The position numbers and the translations under genes were made by a program. Positions 1-13,300 of a stretch of DNA of 64,000 nucleotides are shown here, one piece after another; position 1 is the first letter of the stretch; each line of letters begins with the position of its first letter. Origin of the DNA: Liolophura sinensis (Eukaryota > Mollusca > Polyplacophora > Chitonida > Chitonidae); assembly GCF_032854445.1 (NCBI RefSeq), contig NC_088300.1, positions 2,728,001-2,792,000 on the forward strand, in the 5' to 3' direction. The notes under the pieces are model-generated. The model saw only the letters and a list, made by a program, of their open reading frames with translations, ran no database searches and had not been told where the DNA came from.

Positions 1-3000
1 TGTATTACAGTCTACCACACAGAGCCAGCTGTTGTCAAACAAGGACAGGCAGTCTGTGAGTCCAGGCACATGATGACCTAATGTATTACAGTCTACCACA
101 CAGAGCCAGTTGTTGTCAAACAAGGACAGGCAGTCTGTGAATCCAGACACATGATGACCTAATGTATTACAGTCTACCACACAGAGCCAGCTGTTGTCAA
201 ACAAGGACAGGCAGTCTGTGAATCCAGGCATATGATGACCTAATGTATTACAGTCTACCACACAGAGCCAGCTGTTGTCAAACAAGGACAGGCAGTCTGT
301 GAATCCAGGCACATGATGATCTAATGTATTACAGTCTACCACACAGAGCCAGCTGTTGTCAAACAAGGACAGGCAGTCTGTGAATCCAGGCACATGATAA
401 TCTAATGTATTACAATCCCCCAGTCTACCACACAGAGCCAGCTGTTGTCAAACAAGGACAGGCAGCCTGTGAATCCAGGCACATGATGACCTAATGTATT
501 ACAGTCTACCACACAGAGCCAGCTGTTGTCAAACAAGGACAGGCAGCCTGTGAATCCAGGCACATGATGACCTAATGTATTATAGTCTACCACACAGAGC
601 CAGCTGTTGTCAAACAAGGACGGGCAGTCTGTGAATCCAGGCACATGATGACCTAATGTATTACAGTCTACCACACAGGGCCAGCTGTTGTCAAACAAGG
701 ACAGGCAGCCTGTGAATCCAGGCACATGATGACCTAATGTATTATAGTCTACCACACAGAGCCAGCTGTTGTCAAACAAGGACAGGCAGCCTGTGAATCC
801 AGGCACATGATGACCTAATGTATTACAGTCTACCACACAGAGCCAGTTGTTGTCAAACAAGGACAGGCAGTCTGTGAATCCAGGCACATGATGACCTAAT
901 GTATTACAGTCTACCACACAGAGCCAGCTGTTGTCAAACAAGGACAGGCAGCCTTTGAATCCAGGCACATGATGACCTAATGTATTACAATCCCCCAGTC
1001 TACCACACAGAGCCAGCTGTTGTCAAACAAGGACAGGCACATGATGACCTGATGTATTACAATCCCCCAGTCTACCACACAGACCCATCTGTTGTCAAAC
1101 AAGGACAGGCACATGATGACCTAATGTATTACAGTCTACCACACAGAGCCAGCTGTTGTCAAACAAGGACAGGCAGTCTGTAAATCCAGGCACATGATGA
1201 CCTAATGTATTACAGTCTACCACACAGAGCCAGCTGTTGTCAAACAAGGACAGGCAGTCTGTGAATCCAGGCACATGATGACCTAATGTATTACAGTCTA
1301 CCACACAGAGCCAGCTGTTGTCAAACAAGGACAGGCAGCCTGTGAATACAGGCACATGATGACCTAATGTATTACAGTCTACCACACAGAGCCAGCTGTT
1401 GTCAAACAAGGACAGGCAGTCTGTGAATCCAGGCACATGATGACCTAATGTATTACAGTCTACCACACAGAGCCAGCTGTTGTCAAACAAGGACAGGCAG
1501 CCTGTGAATCCAGGCACATGATGACCTAATGTATTACAGTCTACCACACAGAGCCAGCTGTTGTCAAACAAGGACAGGCAGTCTGTGAATCCAGGCACAT
1601 AATGACCTAATGTATTACAGTCTACCACACAGAGCCAGCTGTTGTCAAACAAGGACAGGCAGCCTGTGAATCCAGGCACATGATGACCTAATGTATTACA
1701 GTCTACCACACAGAGCCAGCTGTTGTCAAACAAGGACAGGCAGTCTGTGAATCCAGGCACATAATGACCTAATGTATTACAGTCTACCACACAGAGCCAG
1801 CTGTTGTCAAACAAGGAGAGGCAGTCTGTGAATTCAGGCACATGATGACCTAATGTATTACAGTCTACCACACAGAGCCAGCTGTTGTCAAACAAGAACA
1901 GGCAGTCTGTGAATCCAGGCACATAATGACCTAATGTATTACAGTCTACCACACAGAGCCAGCTGTTGTCAAACAAGAACAGGCAGTCTGTGAATCCAGG
2001 CACCTGATGATCTAATGTATTACAGTCTACCACACAGAGCCAGCTGTTGTCAAACAAGGACAGGCAGTCTGTGAATCCAGGCACATGATGATCTAATGTA
2101 TTACAATACCCCAGTCTACCACACAGAGCCAGCTGTTGTCAAACAAGGACAGGTAGTCTGTGAATTCAGGCACATGATGACCTAATGTATTACAGTCTAC
2201 CACACAGAGCCAGCTGTTGTCAAACAAGGACAGGCAGTCTGTGAATTCAGGCACATGATGACCTAATGTATTACAGTCTACCACACAGAGCCAGCTGTTG
2301 TCAAACAAGGACAGGCACTCTGTGAATTCAGGCACATGATGACCTAATGTATTACAGTCTACCACACAGAGCCAGCTGTTGTCAAACAAGGACAGGCAGT
2401 CTGTAAATCCAGGCACATGATGACCTAATGTATTACAGTCTACCACACAGAGCCAGCTGTTGTCAAACAAGGACAGGCAGCCTGTGAATCCAGGCACATG
2501 ATGACCTAATGTATTACAGTCTACCACACAGAGCCAGCTGTTGTCAAACAAGGACAGGCAGCCTGTGAATCCAGGCACATGATGACCTAATGTATTACAG
2601 TCTACCACACAGAGCCAGCTGTTGTCAAACAAGGACAGGCAGTCTGTGAATCCAGGCACATGATGACCAAATGTATTACAATCCCCCAGTCTACCACACA
2701 GAGCCAGCTGTTGTCAAACAAGGACAGGCAGTCTGTGAATCTAGGCACATGATGACCTAATGTATTACAATCTACCACACAGAGCCAGCTGTTGTCAAAC
2801 AAGGACAGGCAGTCTGTGAATTCAGGCACATGATGACCTAATGTATTACAGTCTACCACACAGAGCCAGCTGTTGTCAAACAAGGACAGGCAGCCTGTGA
2901 ATCCAGGCACATGATGACCTAATGTATTACAGTCTACCACACAGAGCCAGCTGTTGTCAAACAAGGACAGGCAGTCTGTGAATCCAGGCACATAATGACC

Positions 3001-3738
3001 TAATGTATTACAGTCTACCACACAGAGCCAGCTGTTGTCAAACAAGGAGAGGCAGTCTGTGAATTCAGGCACATGATGACCTAATGTATTACAGTCTACC
3101 ACACAGAGCCAGCTGTTGTCAAACAAGGACAGGCAGCCTGTGAATCCAGGCACATGCTGACCTAATGTATTACAGTCTACCACACAGAGCCAGCTGTTGT
3201 CAAACAAGGACAGGCAGTCTGTGAATCCAGGCACATGATGATCTAATGTATTACAATACCCCAGTCTACCACACAGAGCCAGCTGTTGTCAAACAAGGAC
3301 AGGCAGTCTGTGAATCCAGGCACATGATGACCTAATGTATTACAATCCCCCAGTCTACCACACAGAGCCAGCTGTTGTCAAACAAGGGCAGGTAGCCTGT
3401 GAATCCAGGCACATGATGACCTAATGTATTACAGTCTACCACACAGAGCCAGCTGTTGTCAAACAAGGAGAGGCAGTCTGTGAATCCAGGCACCTGATGA
3501 TCTAATGTATTACAGTCTACCACACAGAGCCAGCTGTTGTCAAACAAGGACAGGCAGCCTGTGAATCCAGGCACCTGATGATCTAATGTATTACAGTCTA
3601 CCACACAGAGCCAGCTGTTGTCAAACAAGGAGAGGCAGTCTGTGAATCCAGGCACCTGATGATCTAATGTATTACAGTCTACCACACAGAGCCAGCTGTT
3701 GTCAAACAAGGACAGGCAGTCGGTGAATCCAGGCACAT
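1..3738. repeat. 81-bp minisatellite, about 46 copies
   Basis: Head-to-tail units of about 81 bp (TGTATTACAGTCTACCACAC ...), starting before the window. Most units differ by single substitutions. About seven carry a 9-10 bp AATCCCCCAG-type insertion, and one or two are shortened. Because 81 is a multiple of three, the minus strand reads as a 27-residue repeat (PGFTDCLSLFDNSW...). The commonest variation (CTG/CCG-type) swaps Asp for Gly and shows no bias to synonymous sites, which argues against coding. Minus-strand units carry an acceptor-like pyrimidine run plus CAG. Confidence 0.95.
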
Positions 3739-4227
3739 GACCAGGCAGGCAGTTTCTAGGTTTGCAAATTATACAAAACCTTTTCATATTTATTTCTTTC
3801 ATGTGGATTTAATGACATAGCAGGTAATCTCAAGGTTTCCCACATGTGACACATATTTTCTCCAGCAAAATGAGCTCAATGATTGGCCATATTTGTGGAA
3901 AGCAAGTCATTTCCCAGGAGATTCTTTACGGCTACCTCAATGTGCATGAAAATACAATCATTTACAGCGAGCATGGCCCAGAGTTCGGTGCAGCAACAAC
4001 TATGCCACACAACGTTTTGCAGTAAGAAATCATTAAGAAGAACTGACTTAAAGGGATACAGAATGTTTGCTGGCTGGGCAATGTGAAAGGTGTAAATGAG
4101 GCAGGCACTGTACACTTATTCAAACATGACCACAGCTGGAGGCTTTAACACAGGAAATCCTATCTCCACTCTCAGCCAATCAGTGTTTATTCTGCATCCC
4201 TTTTAAGTCAGTTATCTGCTTGCTCAC
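3739..4227. other. Single-copy stretch between the 81-bp array and ZC3H14 exon 15
   Basis: No convincing exon. Short opposing ORFs of 67-79 codons overlap here, with no recognisable motif. The terminal ZC3H14 exon could lie here, but I could not identify it. Confidence 0.5.
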
Positions 4228-4352
4228 CTAATGTGCTCTGCCTTTGGTGCAGTCCCCGAAGATGACCACCTGAACTGGTCTTTACCGGGTAGAGCAGGGT
4301 GGTGGAAAGGGCAGGTGGCTTTGACAGCACATGACAGGCCATAACGGCATGG
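4228..4352 (-). CDS. ZC3H14: ZC3H14 exon 15 (CCCH zinc finger 5)
   Basis: 125 nt, phase 0 in, phase 2 out. Encodes finger 5, PCRYGLSCAVKATCPFHHP (C-x5-C-x5-C-x3-H), then a tail with DQFRWSSS that parallels the ALKW tail of vertebrate proteins, ending AEHI. The strong donor ATTAG|GTGAGC implies at least one more exon, in the 81-bp array region or left of the window. Confidence 0.9.
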
Positions 4353-7300
4353 CTGAAACAAGGGAAAACATTGTCATAGCAAGTCCTTTGTTCAAAACCA
4401 AACTTAATATTCTTACATTCTTATTTCACCCATCGACGTGGTGGTTTCATTTTTATTCCTCATGAAGTGAGTGTTTTAAATGAAGTCTGTTGAAGAACTA
4501 GCAAATGTCATAGTTTTCTATGATGATTTTCTTTCAGAAGAAGCACATCAAGTTGAAGTTTTTCCACAGTAAATATTACATATTACAAAATATTACTTCA
4601 GAAGATATGCTTAAAATATATATACATCAGTGTTTAACAATTTCACTGTAGTTTGGGGAAATATAAGTCCACATGAGTGTACACTTACCTTAGGGTGTGA
4701 GAAGGGACAACTCATATTGGTACACTTGGGGAAGAATTTACACTTGGGTTTGGTGGGGTTGACAGCTGGTCTGATAGGGTTAGGCGCAGCCACTGGGTAC
4801 AACACAGCCGTCGCCTGAGGGGGCAGGGAAATGTCTGAAATACAAAACCATGACAGTGTGCATGTATGTGTTGACTTGTACTGGGTACGTCCACTAAAAA
4901 ACAAACGGCTATACTATAGGAAGGCCTGACTCAACTTTCCTTTCCTGTTTTCTCTCCCTTAGAATACATTTACTACAGGGTTTGCACAGGTCCTTGAAAA
5001 CCTGGAAAGTATGTGAATTTTTTTTAAGAAATTCCACACCTTGAAAGTCCTTGAAAGTGCTTGAATTTCAGGGGGCTTAATGATGTTAATGTCACAGACG
5101 TGAAAAAGTAAAGCAGTATAAAACCTTTCATGTTTTATCGTACTTGTGCCTGGTTTACTTTCCACGCCATCTTCAGTATCCGCTCCAGGCCGCAACTTGG
5201 CTGACTCATATCTTGCAGCATCTTAGTGTTACTGTCCAGGGCTGTGTACATACCCCTAAGTTTGTGGGGCCTCCGTGGCTCAATTGGCTAGAGCTCTAGC
5301 GCAGCGTAATGACCTAAGAGCCTCTCACCAATGCGGTTGCCGTGAGTACAGTCCAGCTCATGCTGGCTTCCTCTTTGGCTGTATGTGGAAGTTCTGCCTG
5401 CGGATGGTCGTGGGTTTCCCCCCGGGCTCTGCCCGGTTTCCTCCCACCATAATGCTGGCCGCCGTCGTATAGGTGAAATATTCTTGAGTACGGCGTAAAA
5501 CACCAATCAAAATTAAAAAAAATAAATAACCAAAGTTTGCAGACCTGGATCATGGATATTTATCGTACAGCCGAACATGTTGCCATCTTGACTGGCACAG
5601 ATAAACACACAGCATACCTAACAAACTAGAGATTAACCTGTTCAGCATAACTGTGATAGGGGCGGTAACTCTTGACAAACAACCCATGTCGCCTGGGACA
5701 AAATGGCGAGAGTGCACATAAATTTTTTATTGTAGGAAGTTAACAGATGAAGGTGAACAACAGCCCAATCGCCAAATATTGTACACAAACTGGGGAATTT
5801 CACACTTGAGGGTGGTGTCACGTGGTAAAGGAGCTTTTCACAGTGGAGTGGGAAGTTAAGAGATGAAGGTGAACAACAGCCCAACCGCCAATTATTGTAC
5901 ACAAACTGGGGAATTTCACACTTGAGGGTGGTGTCACGTGGTAAAGGAGCTTTTCACAGTGGAGTGGGAAGTTAACAGATGAAGGTGAACAACAGCCCAA
6001 CCGCCAATTATTGTACACAAACTGGGGAATTTCACACTTGAGGGTGGTGTCACGTGGTAAAGGAGCTTTTCACAGTGGAGTGGGAAGTTAACAGATGAAG
6101 GTGAACAACAGCCCAACCGCCAATTATTGTACACAAACTGGGGAATTTCACACTTGAGGGTGGTGTCACGTGGTAAAGGAGCTTTTCACAGTGGAGTGGG
6201 AAGTTAAGAGATGAAGGTGAACAACAGCCCAACCGCCAATTATTGTACACAAACTGGGGAATTTCACACTTGAGGGTGGTGTCACGTGGTAAAGGAGCTT
6301 TTCACAGTGGAGTGGGAAGTTAACAGATGAAGGTGAACAACAGCCCAACCGCCAATTATTGTACACAAACTGGGGAATTTCACACTTGAGGGTGGTGTCA
6401 CGTGGTAAAGGAGCTTTTCACAGTGGAGTGGGAAGTTAACAGATGAAGGTGAACAACAGCCCAATCGCCAAATATTGTACACAAACTGGGGAGTTTCACA
6501 CTTGAGGGTGGTGTCACGTGGTAAAGGAGCTTTTCACAGTGGAGTGGGAAGTTAACAGATGAAGGTGAACAACAGCCCAACCGCCAATTATTGTACACAA
6601 ACTGGGGAATTTCACACCTGAGGGTGGTGTCACGTGGTAAAGGAGCTTTTCACAGTGGAGTGGGAAGTTAACAGATGAAGGTGAACAACAGCCCAACCGC
6701 CAATTATTGTACACAAACTGGGGAATTTCACACTTGAGGGTGGTGTCACGTGGTAAAGGAGCTTTTCACAGTGGAGTGGGAAGTTAACAGATGAAGGTGA
6801 ACAACAGCCCAACCGCCAATTATTGTACACAAACTGGGGAATTTCACACTTGAGGGTGGTGTCACGTGGTAAAGGAGCTTTTCACAGTGGAGTGGGAAGT
6901 TAAGAGATGAAGGTGAACAACAGCCCAACCGCCAATTATTGTACACAAACTGGGGAATTTCACACTTGAGGGTGGTGTCACGTGGTAAAGGAGCTTTTCA
7001 CAGTGGAGTGGGAAGTTAACAGATGAAGGTGAACAACAGCCCAACCGCCAATTATTGTACACAAACTGGGGAATTTCACACTTGAGGGTGGTGTCACGTG
7101 GTAAAGGAGCTTTTCACAGTGGAGTGGGAAGTTAACAGATGAAGGTGAACAACAGCCCAACCGCCAATTATTGTACACAAACTGGGAATTTCACGCTTGA
7201 GGGTGGTGTCACGTGGTAAAGGAGCTTTTCACAGTGGAGTGGGAAGTTAACAGATGAAGGTGAACAACAGCCCAATCGCCAAATATTGTACACAAACTGG

Positions 7301-10300
7301 GGAGTTTCACACTTGAGGGTGGTGTCACGTGGTAAAGGAGCTTTTCACAGTGGAGTGGAAGTTAACAGATGAAGGTGAACAACAGCCCAACCGCCAATTA
7401 TTGTACACAAACTGGGGAATTTCACACCTGAGGGTGGTGTCACGTGGTAAAGGAGCTTTTCACAGTGGAGTGGGAAGTTAACAGATGAAGGTGAACAACA
7501 GCCCAACCGCCAATTATTGTACACAAACTGGGGAATTTCACACCTGAGGGTGGTGTCACGTGGTAAAGGAGCTTTTCACAGTGGAGTGGGAAGTTAACAG
7601 ATGAAGGTGAACAACAGCCCAACCGCCAATTATTGTACACAAACTGGGGAATTTCACACTTGAGGGTGGTGTCACGTGGTAAAGGAGCTTTTCACAGTGG
7701 AGTGGGAAGTTAACAGATGAAGGTGAACAACAGCCCAACCGCCAATTATTGTACACAAACTGGGGAATTTCACACTTGAGGGTGGTGTCACGTGGTAAAG
7801 GAGCTTTTCACAGTGGACATCTGAGAAGGAGCTCACTGACCAACATCAGGGTCACCTTGGTCTTTACAACTGCCCACAAAATGAGTTTAGAGTTGCTCTC
7901 AAGGGAGTTTGTCTTTCAAAAATGGCAAAAAACAACAATGTCATTCACACACATCGTCATGGATGGTGTTTACGCCATGTCCACATTTCGCTTCAGTTTT
8001 GAATTCTGGTAGGTTCTTGAATTTAGTCTTTTATGTCCTACAAAGTCCTGTAAGGTCCTGAAATTTATTTTCTTATCTGTGCGAACCCTGTTACTAAGCT
8101 GTGCTGTGTCAAATCATGATAACAGTGTAGAGCACCTCTCACTGATAAACATACACTCATCCTGTTACAGGCCTACTTCCTACTTCACAAACTTGTCCGG
8201 CTCACACAGGAAGTCAGTCGTGTCGATACAGCTTCGAATTGGACAATATGACATGAACCATCCAAGAATATTTTGTTGATGGATTTTTCTTGCATGTGAG
8301 GCATTTTGGCCATTTGAACAGAGAATGGGTCTGCGTTTATCATGTATGTTTAATCCGTGTCAATTGTCGTGTCAAAAATGGATTGTAGCGCAACATCTTC
8401 AGTGTTACAATGTCCTTTTTGTAAAGTAATCATGATGACATCAATAAAATGGTGTCAAAGGTCAGACTATTGGGCATTTGTCAGGCCTCCATTAGAATCC
8501 ACACTGAGGTATTATGTGCTGATATTAGGAGTATATATGGGGTCCAACATCAGCTTAAGTTCAGAGATTGTAACAAAAGATTACATCTTGCTACCCTTCC
8601 ATCTGTTTGCACTTGTGCGATATATTTGTGCAATTTACCAGTAAGCCATTTGAGTGACCACTGCTTTTATCTACACGATTCTACCGGAGAAAATAAATGA
8701 AAAAAAAAGCCAAATCTGATACAAAAATTTTAATGCATAGGCCTTTAGAAAAGGTTAACTTTTGGAGCACGTTCATCTCCTTGTCTGACTACTGGATTTT
8801 AATCACCTGAACACAGCACTAAATACCACCACTTTCACAGATATGCTCATAAAAGTGCTAATAATTCAATGCCACTTTCATGTCTATTTCATCCATTTTT
8901 CTACACTAAGCGGCACTAAGCCCTAATCATCAATTTATCTACGCGTAATATAGAATTATGTATTTCCCCAACACTGATAACTGCTATTTACGTGTACCGA
9001 GACTACTTACATTGTGGTACAGCCTGCCTTATACCCGCGGGCCTCTTGCTGGCGTGGGTGAAGGGACAGTCAGGTTTGGTACACTTGGCATCATACTTAC
9101 AGTTGGGGTGTATATAGAGACATTTGTCCCCAAACTTACAGTTAGGGAATGAGCTGTGAAGAAATGAAAGAACGAGATTAAAAATACACTCGGCACCTTG
9201 TGCCACGCTCTGTTCCATATACACTTGTTAAGAAGCCATGATTTTCAGACTGTGCTACATGTACTAGTGTTGGACCATCCCTTTAACTGGATTTACACTC
9301 AGGTGGAGACTTAAAAGACAGAGTGTACAGGAGTGATGATATGAACACAGACTCCTATTAGCACAGGCGAATCAGAATTTACACTCAGACGGGGGCTCAC
9401 CGACACGGTGTGCAGGGGTGATGATATGAGCACAGACTCCCATTAGCACAGGCAAGTCAGAATTTACACTCAGATGGGGACTCACCGACAAGGTGTGCAG
9501 GGATGATGATATGAGCACAGACTCCATTAGCCACAGGCAATTCAAGAATTTACACTCAGATGGGGGACTCACTGACAAGGTGTACAGGGATGATGATATG
9601 AGCACAGACTCCCATTAGCACAGGCAATTCAGAATTTACACTCAGATGGGGACTCACTGACAAGGTGTGCAGGGATGATGATATGAGCACAGACGAGTCA
9701 GAATTTACACTCAGATGGGGACTCACCGACAAGGTGTGTAGGGATGATGATATGAGCACTGATTCACATTAGGACACGTGAGTCAGAATTTACACTCAGA
9801 TGGGGACTCACTGACAAGGTGTAACAGGGGTGATGATATGAGCACAGACTCCCATTAGCACAGGTCAGTCAGAATTTACACTCAGACGGAGATTCACGAC
9901 AAGGTGTACAGGGGTGATGATATGAGCACAGACTCCCATTAAGCACAGGCAAGTCAGAATTTACACTCAGACGGGCACTCACTGACAAGGTGTGCAGGGA
10001 TGATGAGATGAGTACAGACTCCCATTAGCACAGGTGAATCAGAATTTACACTTAGACGGAGATTCACCGACAAGGCGTACACAGGGGTGATGATATGAGC
10101 ACAGACTCCCATTAGCACCGGTGAATCAGAATTTACACTCGGATGGGGACTCACTGACAAGGTGTGCAGGGATGATGATATGAGCACTGATTCCCATTAG
10201 CACAGGCGAGTCAGAATTTACACTCAGATGGGGACTCCACCGACAAGGTGTGCAGGGACCATGATATGACCACAGACTCCCATTAGCACAGGCGAGTCAG

Positions 10301-13300
10301 AATTTACACTCAGATGGGGACTCACCGACAAGGTGTGTAGGGATGATGATATGAGCACTGATTCACATTAGCACACGTGAGTCAGAATTTACACTCAGAC
10401 GGGGACTCACTGACAAGGTGTACAGGGGTGATGATATGAGCACAGACTCCCATTAGCACAGGTCAGTCAGAATTTACACTCAGACGGAGATTCACCGACA
10501 AGGTGTACAGGGGTGATGATATGAGCACAGACTCCCATTAGCACAGGCAAGTCAGAATTTACACTCAGACGGGCACTCACTGACAAGGTGTGCAGGGATG
10601 ATGATATGAGCACAGACTCCCATTAGCACAGGTGAATCAGAATTACACTCAGACGGAGATTCACCGACAAGGTGTACAGGGGTGATTGATATGAGCACAG
10701 ACTCCCATTAGCACAGGTGAATCAGAATTTACACTTGGATGGGGACTCACTGACAAGGTGTGCAGGGATGATGATATGAGCACAGACTCCCATTAGCACA
10801 GGCGAGGTCAGAATTTACACTCAGATGGGGACTCACCGACAAGGTGTGCAGGGACCATGATATGACCACAGACTCCCATTAGCACAGGCGAGTCAGAATT
10901 TACACTCAGATGGGGACTCACCGACAAGGTGTGCAGGGATGATGATACGAGCACTGATTCCCATTAGCACAGGCAAGTCAGAATTTACACTCAGATGGGG
11001 ACTCACCGACAAGGTGTGCAGGGATGATGATACGAGCACTGATTCCCATTAGCACAAGGCAAGTCAGAATTTACACTCAGATGGGGACTCACCGACAAGG
11101 TGTGCAGGGATGATGATACGAGCACTGATTCCCATTAGCACAGGCAGGCCAGAATTTACACTTCTCTGTTTTCTTGTTACTTGTAACAGCCATGGAAGAA
11201 TCCTCCTCGTCATCATTTTCAGCTAAGAGAAATAGATCACATAACAATAAACACCATATCTATTAATTTATTTGATTGGTGTTTTACGGCGTACTCAAGA
11301 ATATTTCACTTACACAACAGCCACCAGCAATTATATTGCTAACCCCCTCGGCCATAGAATGAACACCATAGGACAATGGGGTAATATAATACTGTGTGTG
11401 TCAATGAAAGTTTGGGATAAAATGTACTTAAACAACTCAAATTCAGATACCACAACTCATAAGCACAAAATCAATCTACATACATAAATATTTTAAGCAG
11501 CCATTGCAGGGAAACCAACGACCTACTAGAATCAAGGAAATCACTAAACGTGCAAACTTGATGCACAGGTTGGGCGGATTTTCAAAACTGATCTGGGGTT
11601 CCACGCAAATCAACCTGCACACAAAATGTTACCAAAATGAGAGGATATACATGTATGCAGCAGTTATTGCATGGAAAGCACAGCATGACGGACAAACAGA
11701 GAAACCCTAATTAATATCCCCAACTATGGAATAATTTAAAAGCCAGAAAATACAGGTACATGTTTAAGGGCCACAGCAGAAGAATTTGGTTGTATTTTTT
11801 GCATATAAACTACAGATGGTAGTGTACAGATGTGTAGCGTTACACAACTGTCCTTTACTATGTGTTCTTGTGAGGTTAACAACCTGTGCACTGGTACTAA
11901 CGATCTTTTCACACTGAATAACTGATCTCATATTAACAGATGATACACTTGCCATCTGATCCTGTGAGGTTGATGGACACGGTCTCCACTTTCTGCCTCT
12001 TTGGCAGCACATGAACGATGGGGACAACACTGCCCACATTACTGACACTGGACACAGAGCTACTGTCATCCACATCTGTGGGTGGATCTTTGGCTTCAAA
12101 CTTGAGGGGATCAACCCCGTCCAGCGTGACAATAAACCTTGTTTTATCTATCTCCTCTGCAGTTTTACTGAAACACAATCAACAAAATAATGAAAACTGT
12201 GATTTGCACCTGGCTAACACATATTCTGCTGCAACAAAACCATTGTCATATATTACATGGTCTTTTTGCATTTGACAGGAGCATTATTACAAATAATCAT
12301 CAACTGAAATTATTTTGCCCCATGTCTTATTGCCCATGTCTTATTAGTCCAAATTCTCATTCACAGTAAAAGAATTTACTCCAAATACACGTCTGAGAGA
12401 ATCACAATATCTTCCCTACAATTGCTGTAAGCTTTTAAATAGATAGTGGAGCAAATCAAACGGCCTCCAACAAAAACCAAAAGCTACCTGAGCTTGCTAG
12501 GCTATACACCATGTCCCACCTAAATATCATTCTCTTTCTCTAATCTCCTTCACTATTACTGTACCAGTTTCCCCGCCATTAACGGAATTGAATAATTCTA
12601 GCTGTCACCAAAAGCCTGATGCAGTATTAATAAAGTACACTACCACAGAAATACATGTCACCACACAACTACAAATGCATCTGAGCTGTAATTCTTCAAC
12701 TCTTTTGTGTGTTTACAAGATGTTTATACAAGCATACAAGGCATGATAAAATTACATGTTTTGTGAAGCCCTGAAATTGGCCAATTCAACCAATGTAGTT
12801 TTGTTTCTAAAATCAAATAAGGATGCACATAAATTGCCCTGAATGGCGCTATTTCATGTGCTAAAAGGTTGAGATTTACGGTACAATCATTCGATTTTGC
12901 TGCATAAGTTATGAGGATGTTGTCTCGGCAACATTTTATCTTGTCAAAAAGACAGATGGAGAAAAAATGAATATCTCAGCTAAGAAACTAAACTATCCAG
13001 ATATAGAACCATTTCCAAGATGCAGCCCATAAAAGATATTTGGTGTACATATACGTTGACAAACAAATCAAAATGACAGGAGAGAACACGACACTTATGG
13101 AAGCTGAAAGTTACAGAGTTCCAAGAACATTTGTAAGTTTACAGCTGAACTTATCTGGCAAAAACAAAACAAAAACACAAAAAAATAAAATTATCAGAAA
13201 GCCACCTCAACCTACATTCAACACACTCAAAAGCGCCAGTGGAGTTTCATGCCAGTATGAATAAACATACTCTAAAACTTACTCTTGCTGGACGAACCTT

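Larger units (their letters stand above)
4976..8090. mobile_element. Non-autonomous hAT-like DNA transposon (3.1 kb) in ZC3H14 intron
   Basis: The left end CAGGGTTTGCACAGGTCCTT and right end (reverse complement CAGGGTTCGCACAGATAAGA) are imperfect terminal inverted repeats with the CAGGG start typical of hAT elements. Both subterminal regions contain short CCTTGAAA/GTCCTG-type motifs. The element is flanked by a matching TTACTA on each side (4970-4975 and 8091-8096), a likely target duplication, though hAT duplications are usually 8 bp. No transposase ORF is visible. The interior carries a SINE and a 116-bp tandem array. Confidence 0.75.

Noticed and set aside
402..3802. Minus-strand ORFs with a 27-residue repeat as a possible repeat protein
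   Set aside because: Unit length divisible by three explains openness. Substitutions are not biased to synonymous sites, insertions break the frame, and there is no start or signal context.
5266..5340. Functional tRNA gene in SINE heads
   Set aside because: Cloverleaf pairing and anticodon stem are not intact, and the head is followed by a conserved SINE body and A-rich tail.
5642..7756. Repeated 66-residue minus-strand ORFs, briefly considered as a Cys-rich finger array
   Set aside because: 116 bp is not a multiple of three, every unit stops, and Cys/His spacing does not fit CCCH fingers.
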